A stretch of 17,326 nt of DNA from Nitrososphaerota archaeon (GTDB lineage Archaea > Thermoproteota > Nitrososphaeria > Nitrososphaerales > CADDZS01). The stretch spans positions 1 to 17,326 of the forward strand of contig JAJPHP010000063.1 of the NCBI GenBank assembly GCA_021325255.1, given 5' to 3'. Positions 7,474 through 14,787 of the stretch are shown here, one piece after another. Under the pieces are notes generated by a model that did no database searches, was not told the origin of the DNA, and was given only the letters and a program-made list of their open reading frames with translations. The position numbers and the translations under genes are program-made. Position 1 is the stretch's first letter; every line of letters begins with the position of its first letter.

Positions 7474-8119
7474 TTGGTTTTTCTTCCTCCGGAGGAACTT
7501 TAGCAGAGAGGCGGGAACTCTGCTGAACTTCAAATTCTCTTCCCGATCGAGATCTGTTCAGGGCAATAAAATTCTGAACTTCGGCGATGACCTCCTCTTG
7601 TTTCATATTGGTAGATCTGAGCGAGGCGGGGCTCTCAGTAGGTCCGACCATCTCTTCAGTTGATCTGGGAATCAGATCTTCTAGCAAATCGGAGGGGAGG
7701 TTTTCCGGCTGAATGAACGGGTCGATTCTTTTTACGAGCAGCAGGACTTTGTCGGAGACTATTTTAGCCCTCTTCAAGTCGCCGGCGAGGCCGTAACATT
7801 TACAGGCCATCCGGAACGACCACAGGCACTCTCTGACAGACTTGTCGATAACCGAATTTGCATTTTCTTCGTAGAGCAACGCAGACTCAAAGTGCAACCT
7901 ATGTGCCTCGGAGTGATTTCCAGATTTTGAGAGGCATTTAGCCGCACAAGAACAATCGAGCGCAGCTCGCACCAAGGATTTGCGCTCTAACGAAATCCTG
8001 GAATCGTCGAGATAAATTTTAGCTGCATCGAGCAAGAGGCCCTGATTTTCCATCTCGATAGCATTGAACCACAGATTCGATTGATCGACAATGGCGTCTC
8101 TCCAGCTAACGGATGGCAT
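7442..8119 (-). CDS. Cytoplasmic helical-repeat (TPR/SNAP-like) protein, possible Pel complex scaffold
   Basis: 225 residues from ATG 8119. The open frame continues to a TTG at 8179, but a TATA-like box at 8151-8161 suits the ATG and not the TTG. Residues about 12-135 form paired amphipathic helices with TPR/alpha-SNAP-like spacing (AAKIYLDDSRISL, AALDCSCAAKCLSKSGN, MACKCYGLAGDLKRA) and many Cys. Residues 140-225 are charged and probably disordered (NMKQEEVIAEVQNF, VPPEEEKPI). No signal peptide or membrane helix is visible, so it is likely cytoplasmic. It is the first gene of the run and overlaps the PelF-like gene, so they are probably cotranscribed. In bacterial Pel clusters, PelE is a TPR protein that holds PelD and PelF at the membrane. 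This gene may take a similar role, but that is a context guess: PelE has membrane helices and this protein does not. I do not recognise the family. Confidence 0.6.
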   Translation of the reverse strand: MPSVSWRDAIVDQSNLWFNAIEMENQGLLLDAAKIYLDDSRISLERKSLVRAALDCSCAAKCLSKSGNHSEAHRLHFESALLYEENANSVIDKSVRECLWSFRMACKCYGLAGDLKRAKIVSDKVLLLVKRIDPFIQPENLPSDLLEDLIPRSTEEMVGPTESPASLRSTNMKQEEVIAEVQNFIALNRSRSGREFEVQQSSRLSAKVPPEEEKPIDQRLVNQLG

Positions 8120-8583
8120 ATTCCGGTATTGGCCACCATGGGGAAAGCAACCTCTTAAATTAGAAAGTCTAAAGGTCAAGTAATATTCTATGGAGCCCAG
8201 ACTACTAGAATAATTACCAGAATAAATAGTAGAATCTTACCTCTTCGGACCTCGGCGACTGAAAATCTGGAAACGGGTCCTGAATCAGTAAATCGGACGG
8301 TCAACTTTCAACCGACCTTTAGAGAAGTGAATTGCCGCATTATCTTTAGAAGGTATTGCCATAATTGTTCTCAGTTGTAATGTGTTCTGTCTCACCGGAA
8401 AGGTAGAAAAGTCCCTTGCCGCTGCTTTACTGCGAAAGATCACTCATCACCATGAATTGAATGACTGGGAAAAACATTCAGAAAGTAGATGTTGGCGTCT
8501 TCAATGAGATTGTATTTGCTGAGCGAATCATTGAGTAGAAGGGCAAGTCGTCTGTTTAGGATACAAAGTGCCGTACCTTGGAA
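8120..8583. other. Divergent intergenic region between the Pel-like run and the plus-strand spherulin-4 gene
   Basis: No gene is visible in these 464 bases. It should carry the promoter of the minus-strand run near its left end (TTTAAG-type box at 8151-8161) and of the plus-strand spherulin-4 gene near its right end (TTTAGGAT at about 8554-8561). An inverted repeat TCAATGA at 8501-8507 and TCATTGA at 8528-8534 lies 50-83 bp upstream of the spherulin-4 ATG. An imperfect CGGT-N9-ACCG symmetry lies near 8297-8313. No tRNA or riboswitch fold is apparent. Confidence 0.5.
8151..8161 (-). promoter_or_regulatory. Possible TATA box for the helical-repeat/PelF-like run
   Basis: The minus strand reads TAATTTAAGAGG, with the box centred about 38 bp upstream of the ATG at 8119. 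That would give a leader of about 10-12 nt. It argues against the upstream TTG 8179, whose only A/T-rich element is about 8 bp away. Confidence 0.35.
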
Positions 8584-9414
8584 ATGATTGTCAACCAAAG
8601 GAAGTGGGGCAGAGCCGGGCGAGTCTACATTTATTCGATAATCTTTCTAGTGGGAATTGGTGCTGTGGTGGTTTCGACGATGGTTTTCCAGACAATTTTT
8701 GGCCCCCCTACTGGTCCGCTCTATCATACGAGTAAGACGGGAGTCATTATTCCCCTTTACACCGATCCTGATAACTCGTGGAATGGAGTGGTTCAAGTAA
8801 AGAAGACCTACCCGCAGGTTCCTATGGCAGTGATCATAAATCCCAATAACGGCCCTGGTAGCAACCAAGACCCCAGCTATGTAAACGGAGTTGAGAGTCT
8901 TCAGCGAGCTGGGATAACTGTTCTTGGTTATGTCGCGACGGGATACGGTTCGAGAGACATTAATTCCATTAAATCCGAAATCGGTGAGTACAAGCAGTGG
9001 TACAATGTCAACGGAATATTTTTTGACGAAATGGCTTACACGGCCGGATTTGAGAATTTTTACTCGCAACTGAACTCATACGCCATATCACTAGGATTGA
9101 AAACTACCATCGGAAACCCTGGAACAGACACGCTCCAGAGTTACTTTGGGACTGTGGGGACGATTGTCATCTACGAGAATCCGGGATATCCGCAACTAAG
9201 CACTTTGACTGCAGACTATTCAGGAACGACAAAGAACGATTTTGCAATCATTGTCACGGGAGTCTCTGCACCAACTCAGAGCTTCATTACCGAGGCAACA
9301 CAGTACGTAAGCTATTTGTACGTTACAAATGGAACGGCGCCGAATCCGTTCGATTCTGTGACACCGTACCTGGGAGGACTGGCCTTCATGCTCAACAATA
9401 CAATAGCAAAGTAG
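8584..9414 (+). CDS. Membrane-anchored spherulin-4 (GH135-like) glycoside hydrolase
   Basis: 276 residues from ATG 8584; a TTG at 8578 would add two residues but has no supporting site. Residues about 13-37 form a single uncleaved-looking membrane helix after a basic N-terminus (NQRKWGRAGR), so the enzyme is probably anchored facing out. The rest is one spherulin-4 domain: GVIIPLYTDP, IINPNNGPGS, VLGYVATGYG, GIFFDEM with D148-E149, and VIYENPG with E198. These acids match the GH135 catalytic set. It is clearly homologous to the spherulin-4 domain of the 461-residue protein at the other side of the cluster but has no Ser/Thr linker or C-terminal module. It is transcribed divergently from the Pel-like run. 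A likely job is cutting the polymer at the cell surface, as the PelA hydrolase domain does in bacteria. Substrate is inferred. Confidence 0.88.
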   Translation: MIVNQRKWGRAGRVYIYSIIFLVGIGAVVVSTMVFQTIFGPPTGPLYHTSKTGVIIPLYTDPDNSWNGVVQVKKTYPQVPMAVIINPNNGPGSNQDPSYVNGVESLQRAGITVLGYVATGYGSRDINSIKSEIGEYKQWYNVNGIFFDEMAYTAGFENFYSQLNSYAISLGLKTTIGNPGTDTLQSYFGTVGTIVIYENPGYPQLSTLTADYSGTTKNDFAIIVTGVSAPTQSFITEATQYVSYLYVTNGTAPNPFDSVTPYLGGLAFMLNNTIAK

Positions 9415-9421
9415 AGTTCAT

Positions 9422-9457
9422 CCATTCCGGACAGCTATTTTCGAAAACAAAGAATGG
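9422..9457. terminator. Nested inverted repeat between convergent genes, possible bidirectional terminator
   Basis: CCATTC at 9422-9427 and GAATGG at 9452-9457 enclose the perfect palindrome TTTTCGAAAA at 9438-9447. The site lies in the 81-bp gap between the convergent spherulin-4 and PIN-ATPase genes, so it could form a hairpin with U-runs in both transcripts. The stems are short, so this is a weak call. Confidence 0.3.
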
Positions 9458-9495
9458 AACCGGAGTTACGCGACAATTTGAGCAAGAGAGGCTCT

Positions 9496-11334
9496 TCAAT
9501 ACTCTGCTGCCTTGATCCCTTCGCCCTCCCTGACTGCTCTGAGAATCATTTTGCCCATTTCCGATTTCTTTGAGAACTTGATCCTTGCTTTACGCCCTAA
9601 ATTTGTTTCCAGCAACACTTCGTGGTCTGAGTATAGTCGCACCTGCTTTCCAGCATCCTCCGCATTGAACAAGAACTCCACAGAGTTCCCTTTCTCGATG
9701 TATTCGAAATCAATAGGTTTCTCAGTAGGGCCTGATGGGTTAGTTTCTTCCTTCTCTTCCTTTTCTTCTCTCTCCCCAGCTAGAGTGCTTCTACGTTCTT
9801 TGCTTCGTGGCTTTACGTCTATGTGGATTGATAGCCTCTCTTCCAGTTCCCTGATTTGTTCTCCTCCCCGCCCAATGACTCTTGGGATAACGGAGTCCTC
9901 CATAATGACTTCGGCACGCGAGGGGCTCTGTATCTTCACCGTGCTCCTCGGGTCAAACTTCTTGAATACCTGTAGGATGCGTTCCTGGGCTAGCTTCTCG
10001 ACGCCGCTCTGGACCCCCGCAACCCGTCCCGTCCCGGCCTCGCCAATCGGGATAATGACGTTCTCTTCGCCGAATGTGTAGATTTCATACTCGAGCTTCC
10101 CCGACTCAAAGTCCTTGACCTCGACCACCGGCCTTGCAAGGTCTGGCTCATTCATACCTGAGGGAACCTTTACAACCAGATTCAGCTCGAGCACTTGCTT
10201 GATCTTGCCGTCCTTCACGAAAATGACCGTGTCAACTACGTGCGGGACCATCCCAAGCTCCATTCGGCTCATGAACCGCTGCACTGCATTCACCGGGTCG
10301 CTTGCGTGGACCACACCGACCATTCCGACTCCCGCAAGGCGCATGTCGGCGAAAACCTCGAAATCCTTTGTCTTTCGCACCTCGTCAAAGATAGTGTAAT
10401 CGGGTCTGACGAGCAGAAGTATTTCTGCAGTTTTCTCAAAGTCGTTTTCCAGTGGCCCGTATTGCGTTACTCCCTTGGAGACTTGCAGGTCTTTGGGTGA
10501 TTCGAATGTCTTGACCACCTTCATCCGCTCGAGATAAAAATCTGCGAGACTGCTTGCTAGTGTCGATTTGCCAGAACCCGGCGGCCCGGCTATCAGGATG
10601 CCCTCCGCCTTCGACGCTAGCCTCTGCTCAAGCTTTTCGGAGAGGTTGTAATCTGCGAGGGAAAGCCTGACGAGCGGCCGAACGATTGTGACTTCGAGCC
10701 CATCCGAAAAAGGAGGGCGCGCGATTGCGACTCGGTAAGGACCTAACTGAATCACGGTCGCGCCGCTTCTGCTTATCTCAACCGAGCCCTTCGAGGAGAT
10801 CCGAGCCGCCTCAGAAATCTCCTTTGTAATTGCCTCTAGTTCATCCCGGCCTATCGTGTAGTCTCTGATCGGCACGTATTCGAACTTGCCAGGATAACCT
10901 CTTTTTGCGTAAGGGCGCACGCCTTCCTTCAAGTGGAGGCTGAGGATTTTCTCATCAATGTATTCTTCGAACTTTAGTCCAGCGGTCTTTACCTCGGAGG
11001 GGAAGTGCCTTACCCTGACGCCCTGCGCACGGCCTACGAGCGACTGCACATAATCCGCCGTAAATAGAATCGCATCGTTGTCCTTTGCAACGTCGCGGAT
11101 TATGGCGTCAATCCTCCCGCTTCGTGCAAGCTGAATGTCTTCCAACGAAGGCCTCTCCCCTCTGAACTCGAGAGTGATCTTCCTTTCGTCGCAAAGCGCC
11201 CTTAGGCGCGTTAGCTCCTCCAGTCCAAGGAACCCTTCCTCCCGATGCCGAGAAGCCTGGGCCTGAAGCTCGTCAAGTGCAGCTATTGGAACTATGATTG
11301 TCGAACCGCTCTTGATTTCTCCTGACGATACCAT
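9496..11334 (-). CDS. PIN domain - PilT/VirB11-like ATPase - KH domain protein (COG1855 type), true start upstream
   Basis: 612 residues from the first canonical ATG, numbered from it. An N-terminal PIN nuclease-like domain (to about 110) has acids near D21/E22, D76 and D94 in FTADY. A PilT/VirB11-type ATPase follows (about 155-400) with Walker A GPPGSGKST at 250-258, Walker B-like YTIFDEVR and the DMRLAGVGMVGVVHAS segment. A type KH RNA-binding motif VIGRGGEQI lies at 487-495. The C-terminus has a charged linker and a small beta domain. Family knowledge: archaeal COG1855 proteins, probably RNA-associated ATPases of unknown exact role. The frame continues upstream into the missing first PIN strand, VVLDTSIIIDG, whose catalytic Asp codon is at 11368-11370. 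No ATG, GTG or TTG exists in frame between 11335 and an in-frame TAG at 11470-11472. The gene should therefore extend to about 11385-11415, by a rare start (CTG at 11413-11415 is one option) or with a sequence error. The gene follows hutU on the same strand. Confidence 0.88.
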   Translation of the reverse strand: MVSSGEIKSGSTIIVPIAALDELQAQASRHREEGFLGLEELTRLRALCDERKITLEFRGERPSLEDIQLARSGRIDAIIRDVAKDNDAILFTADYVQSLVGRAQGVRVRHFPSEVKTAGLKFEEYIDEKILSLHLKEGVRPYAKRGYPGKFEYVPIRDYTIGRDELEAITKEISEAARISSKGSVEISRSGATVIQLGPYRVAIARPPFSDGLEVTIVRPLVRLSLADYNLSEKLEQRLASKAEGILIAGPPGSGKSTLASSLADFYLERMKVVKTFESPKDLQVSKGVTQYGPLENDFEKTAEILLLVRPDYTIFDEVRKTKDFEVFADMRLAGVGMVGVVHASDPVNAVQRFMSRMELGMVPHVVDTVIFVKDGKIKQVLELNLVVKVPSGMNEPDLARPVVEVKDFESGKLEYEIYTFGEENVIIPIGEAGTGRVAGVQSGVEKLAQERILQVFKKFDPRSTVKIQSPSRAEVIMEDSVIPRVIGRGGEQIRELEERLSIHIDVKPRSKERRSTLAGEREEKEEKEETNPSGPTEKPIDFEYIEKGNSVEFLFNAEDAGKQVRLYSDHEVLLETNLGRKARIKFSKKSEMGKMILRAVREGEGIKAAEY

Positions 11335-11488
11335 TGCGTTGGCCTTGCCATCAATAATAATGCTCGTGTCTAGGACTACCCTTGTGTAATCGCCCGTTGC
11401 ATTGCTATTCTCCAGATTCGAATTCTCGCCACCCGTTCGTTTTTCTTTTTTCTTCTTCTTTATTCTCTGCTATCTTCTTGTCTGATTC

Positions 11489-11524
11489 GTCGATCTGCCC
11501 TGCTTCGTCGATCTGCCCTGCTTC
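11489..11524. repeat. Exact 18-bp tandem repeat, two copies
   Basis: GTCGATCTGCCCTGCTTC occurs twice back to back at 11489-11506 and 11507-11524, just after the hutU stop and before the A-rich stretch preceding the PIN-ATPase gene. The 18-bp unit keeps frame. On the minus strand it could encode an acidic repeat (EAGQID) in one frame or a basic one (RRSRAD) in another, but neither frame has a good start or leads into the PIN domain. Confidence 0.6.
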
Positions 11525-11535
11525 GCTGTGGACTA

Positions 11536-13314
11536 CTAGACATCGGAGAGGAATGGAATCTTGACACCGCGCTCCTTAGCGACCTTCCTTGCTATCTCGT
11601 AGCCAGCATCTGCGTGCCTTGCAACTCCGGAGCCAGGGTCATTTGTAAAGCACCTGTCGAGTCGCGTTCTCATCTCATCCGTTCCGTCCGCGACAACAAC
11701 GAGGCCTGCGTGGATGCTGTATCCGATTCCGACTCCCCCTCCGTGATGCACCGAAACCCATGATGCTCCGGAGGCCGTGTTAAGCAGGGCATTAAGTATC
11801 GGCCAGTCGGCAATAGCGTCGCTCCCGTCCATCATTCCCTCAGTCTCTCTGAAGGGAGAAGCAACTGAACCAGAATCGAGATGATCTCGACCGATCACTA
11901 CCGGCGCGGTTATTCTTCCACCCGCGACTGCATCGTTGATCATTTTGCCAAACCTTGCTCGCTCGCCGTAGCCTAGCCAGCAAACCCTCGCTGGAAGTCC
12001 CTGAAACTTTACTCGCTCGTGCGCTTTTTCAATCCACCTAACGAGCTCCCTATTTTTGGGGAAAGCCTCTAGGACCATTTTGTCGGTTTCAAAGATATCC
12101 TGCGGCTCGCCAGAAAGTGCAACCCAGCGGAAGGGGCCTCTACCCTCGCAAAATAGCGGCCTGATATACTCCGGGACGAACCCCTTTATCTGGAAGGCAT
12201 TCTCGACCCCAGCATCGAGTGCCTGCTTTCTAATGTTGTTGCCGTATTCGAAGGCGACAGCGCCTCGCTCCTGCATCTTCAACATTGCCCTAAGGTGCTC
12301 GGCCATTGAACTCCTCGCTTCCTCGATGTACTTCTTGGGGTCACTCTTTCTCAGGTCGGAAGCGGAAGAAACCGTATGCCCCTTTGGAATGTACCCGTTC
12401 AGCGGGTCGTGCGCCGAAGTCTGGTCGGTGATTACGTCGGGGACAAATCCACGCTCGACGAGCTCTGGCAGGACATTGGCTGCATTCCCGTAGAGACCAA
12501 TCGAAATCCCCTTTCCTTCTCGCTTTGCGTTCCCCGAAATCTCAAGCGCTTCCTTCACACTCTCAGTTTTGACATCGCAGTATTTAGAGCGGATTCGCCT
12601 CTCAATCTTGTCCTCGTCGGCCTCGACGACTATCGCAATCCCATCATTCATGGTGACGGCGAGAGGTTGGGCCCCTCCCATCTCCCCGAGGCCGGAGGTG
12701 AGCACTATTCTGCCCGCGAGCGACCCTCCAAAGTGCTTGTTTGCTACGGCAGAGAGCGTTTCGTAGGTGCCCTGAAGTATGCCCTGTGTTCCAATGTAGA
12801 TCCACGAACCTGCGGTCATTTGTCCGTACATCGTCAGCCCCTTGGCCTCCAGATCCCAGAACTGCTCCCATGTGGCCCACTTTGGCACCAGCATCGCATT
12901 TGAAATCAACACTCTTGGAGAATATTGGTGCGTCCTGAACACCCCGACTGGCTTACCCGATTGAACAAGTAGAGTCTGGTCGTTTTGGAGCTCCCGAAGC
13001 GACTCGACGATCTTGTCAAAGCACTGCCAATTCCTGGCAGCCCTGCCGGTCCCACCGTAGACTATGAGGTGCTCAGGATCTCTAGCAACCTCCCGATCAA
13101 GGTTGTTCATGAGCATCCTCAGAGCGGCCTCCTGGTGCCAGCCCCTACACGAAATGTCTCTGCCACGGGGAGCTCGGACTTGCCTGCACTCTATCAAAGG
13201 GAACTCGATTTCGACCTCTTCGCTATGAGTACTCAGATGGCCTCTCCTTGCCTTTATCCGTTCCCTGAAGGTGACAACGTTTAGTGGGATCAGAGGCAAA
13301 AGATTGAGAGACAA
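11536..13314 (-). CDS. hutU: Urocanate hydratase (urocanase)
   Basis: 592 residues. Converts urocanate to 4-imidazolone-5-propionate with tightly bound NAD+, second step of histidine breakdown, in the cytoplasm. The family is unmistakable: VRAPRG and [16 protein letters not shown] near 46-73, [14 protein letters not shown] at 116-129, NAD-binding [11 protein letters not shown] at 206-216, the urocanase signature [10 protein letters not shown] at 437-446 with C445, and [15 protein letters not shown] at 523-537. Normal length is about 555; this one carries about 40 extra N-terminal residues before the conserved VRAPRG. The start is TTG 13314, the farthest upstream; a second TTG lies five codons in and no ATG or GTG precedes the conserved core. 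A TATA-like CTTTTGAAAAG about 28 bp upstream would suit a leaderless message from 13314. It is divergent from hutI across a 120-bp gap, so the two are likely controlled together. Confidence 0.96.
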   Translation of the reverse strand: MSLNLLPLIPLNVVTFRERIKARRGHLSTHSEEVEIEFPLIECRQVRAPRGRDISCRGWHQEAALRMLMNNLDREVARDPEHLIVYGGTGRAARNWQCFDKIVESLRELQNDQTLLVQSGKPVGVFRTHQYSPRVLISNAMLVPKWATWEQFWDLEAKGLTMYGQMTAGSWIYIGTQGILQGTYETLSAVANKHFGGSLAGRIVLTSGLGEMGGAQPLAVTMNDGIAIVVEADEDKIERRIRSKYCDVKTESVKEALEISGNAKREGKGISIGLYGNAANVLPELVERGFVPDVITDQTSAHDPLNGYIPKGHTVSSASDLRKSDPKKYIEEARSSMAEHLRAMLKMQERGAVAFEYGNNIRKQALDAGVENAFQIKGFVPEYIRPLFCEGRGPFRWVALSGEPQDIFETDKMVLEAFPKNRELVRWIEKAHERVKFQGLPARVCWLGYGERARFGKMINDAVAGGRITAPVVIGRDHLDSGSVASPFRETEGMMDGSDAIADWPILNALLNTASGASWVSVHHGGGVGIGYSIHAGLVVVADGTDEMRTRLDRCFTNDPGSGVARHADAGYEIARKVAKERGVKIPFLSDV

Positions 13315-13336
13315 TTCTCATGCGAGTGCAATGGAT

Positions 13337-13347
13337 CTTTTCAAAAG
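13337..13347 (-). promoter_or_regulatory. Possible TATA box for hutU
   Basis: CTTTTGAAAAG on the minus strand is centred about 28 bp upstream of the TTG start, the distance expected for a leaderless archaeal transcript. The element is nearly symmetric and reads CTTTTCAAAAG on the other strand. Confidence 0.35.
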
Positions 13348-13389
13348 GGCTATCTTATCATCAAGAGACGAAGCAATCAAGTCCTTCAC

Positions 13390-13397
13390 TTTAATAT
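13390..13397 (+). promoter_or_regulatory. Possible TATA box for hutI
   Basis: TTTAATAT lies about 38-45 bp upstream of the hutI ATG, which would place transcription start about 15 nt before the start codon. It is the best match to an archaeal TATA box in the 120-bp hutU/hutI gap. No strong ribosome binding site precedes the ATG. Confidence 0.45.
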
Positions 13398-13434
13398 GAG
13401 CAATCGCGGGATCGCTCCATAGCCTCTACTTCAG

Positions 13435-14787
13435 ATGAAGCAGTCAAAACCAAAGGCAGACCTTATTCTGACTAACATCGGACAGCTTGTTACTCTCGCA
13501 GGGCATTCTCGAAGGCCTGCTATTCGACCTAGCGTCGAGACAATTGGTGTCCTGAAGAGCGAGGGTGAGGGACTGTGCGTTGCTTCGAGTTCAGGTAGGG
13601 TCGCCTTCATAGGGAAAAGGTCCGACCTAAATGAAATGCTAGAAGTGACCTCCGAATCAACCGAGATAGAATGTAAGGGAAATCTGGTGACCCCTGGATT
13701 CGTGGACTCGCACACCCACGCGATTTTTGCGGGCAGCCGCGAATTCGAACTCTCGATGAAACTTTCTGGAATGTCTTACCTTGAGATCTTGAGCGCAGGA
13801 GGAGGAATTCTCCAGACCGTCAGGCAAACAAACGAAGCGTCTGACGAGGAGTTGCTGAAACAGACGAGCAGGAGGTTGGACAGAATGATGTCATATGGTA
13901 CCACAACTATGGAGACAAAGACGGGGTATGCCCTAACTGTGAACGGGGAAATTCGCCTGCTTGAGCTCCTGCATAGATTGCGCGCGGAGAAGGGGTACGA
14001 CATAGAGCCGACTCTGCTGTCTGCTCATGCTATTCCGCGAGAATACTTGGCAAAGGGTAAAAGTGGAAGTGATACGAAGGAGCAGATCCTGGAGAGAACG
14101 CAGAATGTCGGCATCCAAAAGTACATAGACGAAGTGGTAATCCCTTCAATCAACATCTCCTCTGAGCGCTCCCTTTCTCGATTCTGCGACGTTTTTCTTG
14201 AAGAGGGAGTTTTTTCATTTCGCGACGCCGAGCGGATACTCAATCACGCTCTTCGCTGTGGCATGCGGGTCAAGGTTCATGCGGACGAGTTTTCGGATCA
14301 GGGAGGAGCGAAGTTTGCGAGCGAGTTAGGGGCAGTTTCAGCTGACCATCTCGGAAGAGCTTCACTTGAGGGGATGCGCGCACTCGCTGCAAGCAGGACG
14401 GTCGCAGTCCTCCTGCCGGGCACCCTTTTTTCCTCATTTTCAGGGGCATACGCGAAGGCAAGAGAGATGGTCGAGCTCGGCGTCCCAATTGCTTTAGGTA
14501 CGGATCTCAGCCCGAATAGCTGGATCGAGTCGATGCAGTTTGTCATTTCGCTCGCTTGCTACGGCATGCGATTAACGCCGGAAGAAGCAATTACAGCAGC
14601 AACGATCAACGGAGCTCACGCCATAGGTAGAGCAGACTCAGTCGGATCGATAGAGCTTGGAAAATACTTTGATGTGCTTGTGTTCGATCTCAAGAATCAC
14701 CAGGAAATACCGTACAGAATAGCCTCGAACAATATAAGATACGTCATAAAGATGGGAAAGGTCGTCAGCCCTACGACTGACTTTTAA
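13435..14787 (+). CDS. hutI: Imidazolonepropionase
   Basis: 450 residues, ATG start. Hydrolyses 4-imidazolone-5-propionate to N-formimino-L-glutamate, third step of histidine breakdown. An amidohydrolase TIM-barrel enzyme with a metal site: DSHTHAIFAG gives H93 and H95, SAHAI H198, VHADEFSDQG H282 and E285, SADHLG H305, and LGTDLSPNSW D357. YGTTTMETKTGYAL at about 154-167 is also typical of HutI. The usual length is about 405-420; the extra residues include a longer N-terminal beta region and an insert around 203-245 after the SAHAI motif. It is divergent from hutU and convergent with hutH, and its last 17 bp overlap the hutH 3' end. Confidence 0.96.
   Translation: MKQSKPKADLILTNIGQLVTLAGHSRRPAIRPSVETIGVLKSEGEGLCVASSSGRVAFIGKRSDLNEMLEVTSESTEIECKGNLVTPGFVDSHTHAIFAGSREFELSMKLSGMSYLEILSAGGGILQTVRQTNEASDEELLKQTSRRLDRMMSYGTTTMETKTGYALTVNGEIRLLELLHRLRAEKGYDIEPTLLSAHAIPREYLAKGKSGSDTKEQILERTQNVGIQKYIDEVVIPSINISSERSLSRFCDVFLEEGVFSFRDAERILNHALRCGMRVKVHADEFSDQGGAKFASELGAVSADHLGRASLEGMRALAASRTVAVLLPGTLFSSFSGAYAKAREMVELGVPIALGTDLSPNSWIESMQFVISLACYGMRLTPEEAITAATINGAHAIGRADSVGSIELGKYFDVLVFDLKNHQEIPYRIASNNIRYVIKMGKVVSPTTDF

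Noticed and set aside
7474..7533. Longer PelF-like start at TTG 7533
   Set aside because: It would overlap the upstream gene by 92 bp and adds a basic tail not seen at the start of PelF enzymes; TTG 7473 has a GGAGG upstream.
11405..11440. ATTCGAAT resembling a tRNA T-loop
   Set aside because: Flanking bases do not pair as a T-stem and no acceptor, D or anticodon arm can be placed around it.
11440..11465. A-rich AAAAAAG stretch as a programmed frameshift site feeding the PIN-ATPase
   Set aside because: The frame with the correct slippery phase is closed by a TAA just before it, and the other upstream frame has no start codon.
11470..11541. PIN-ATPase frame is in frame with hutU, separated only by TAG codons, hinting at pyrrolysine or stop read-through fusion
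   Set aside because: HutU ends exactly where urocanases normally end, two TAGs occur back to back, and there is no pylT or Pyl gene in view. Coincidence of frame is one in three.
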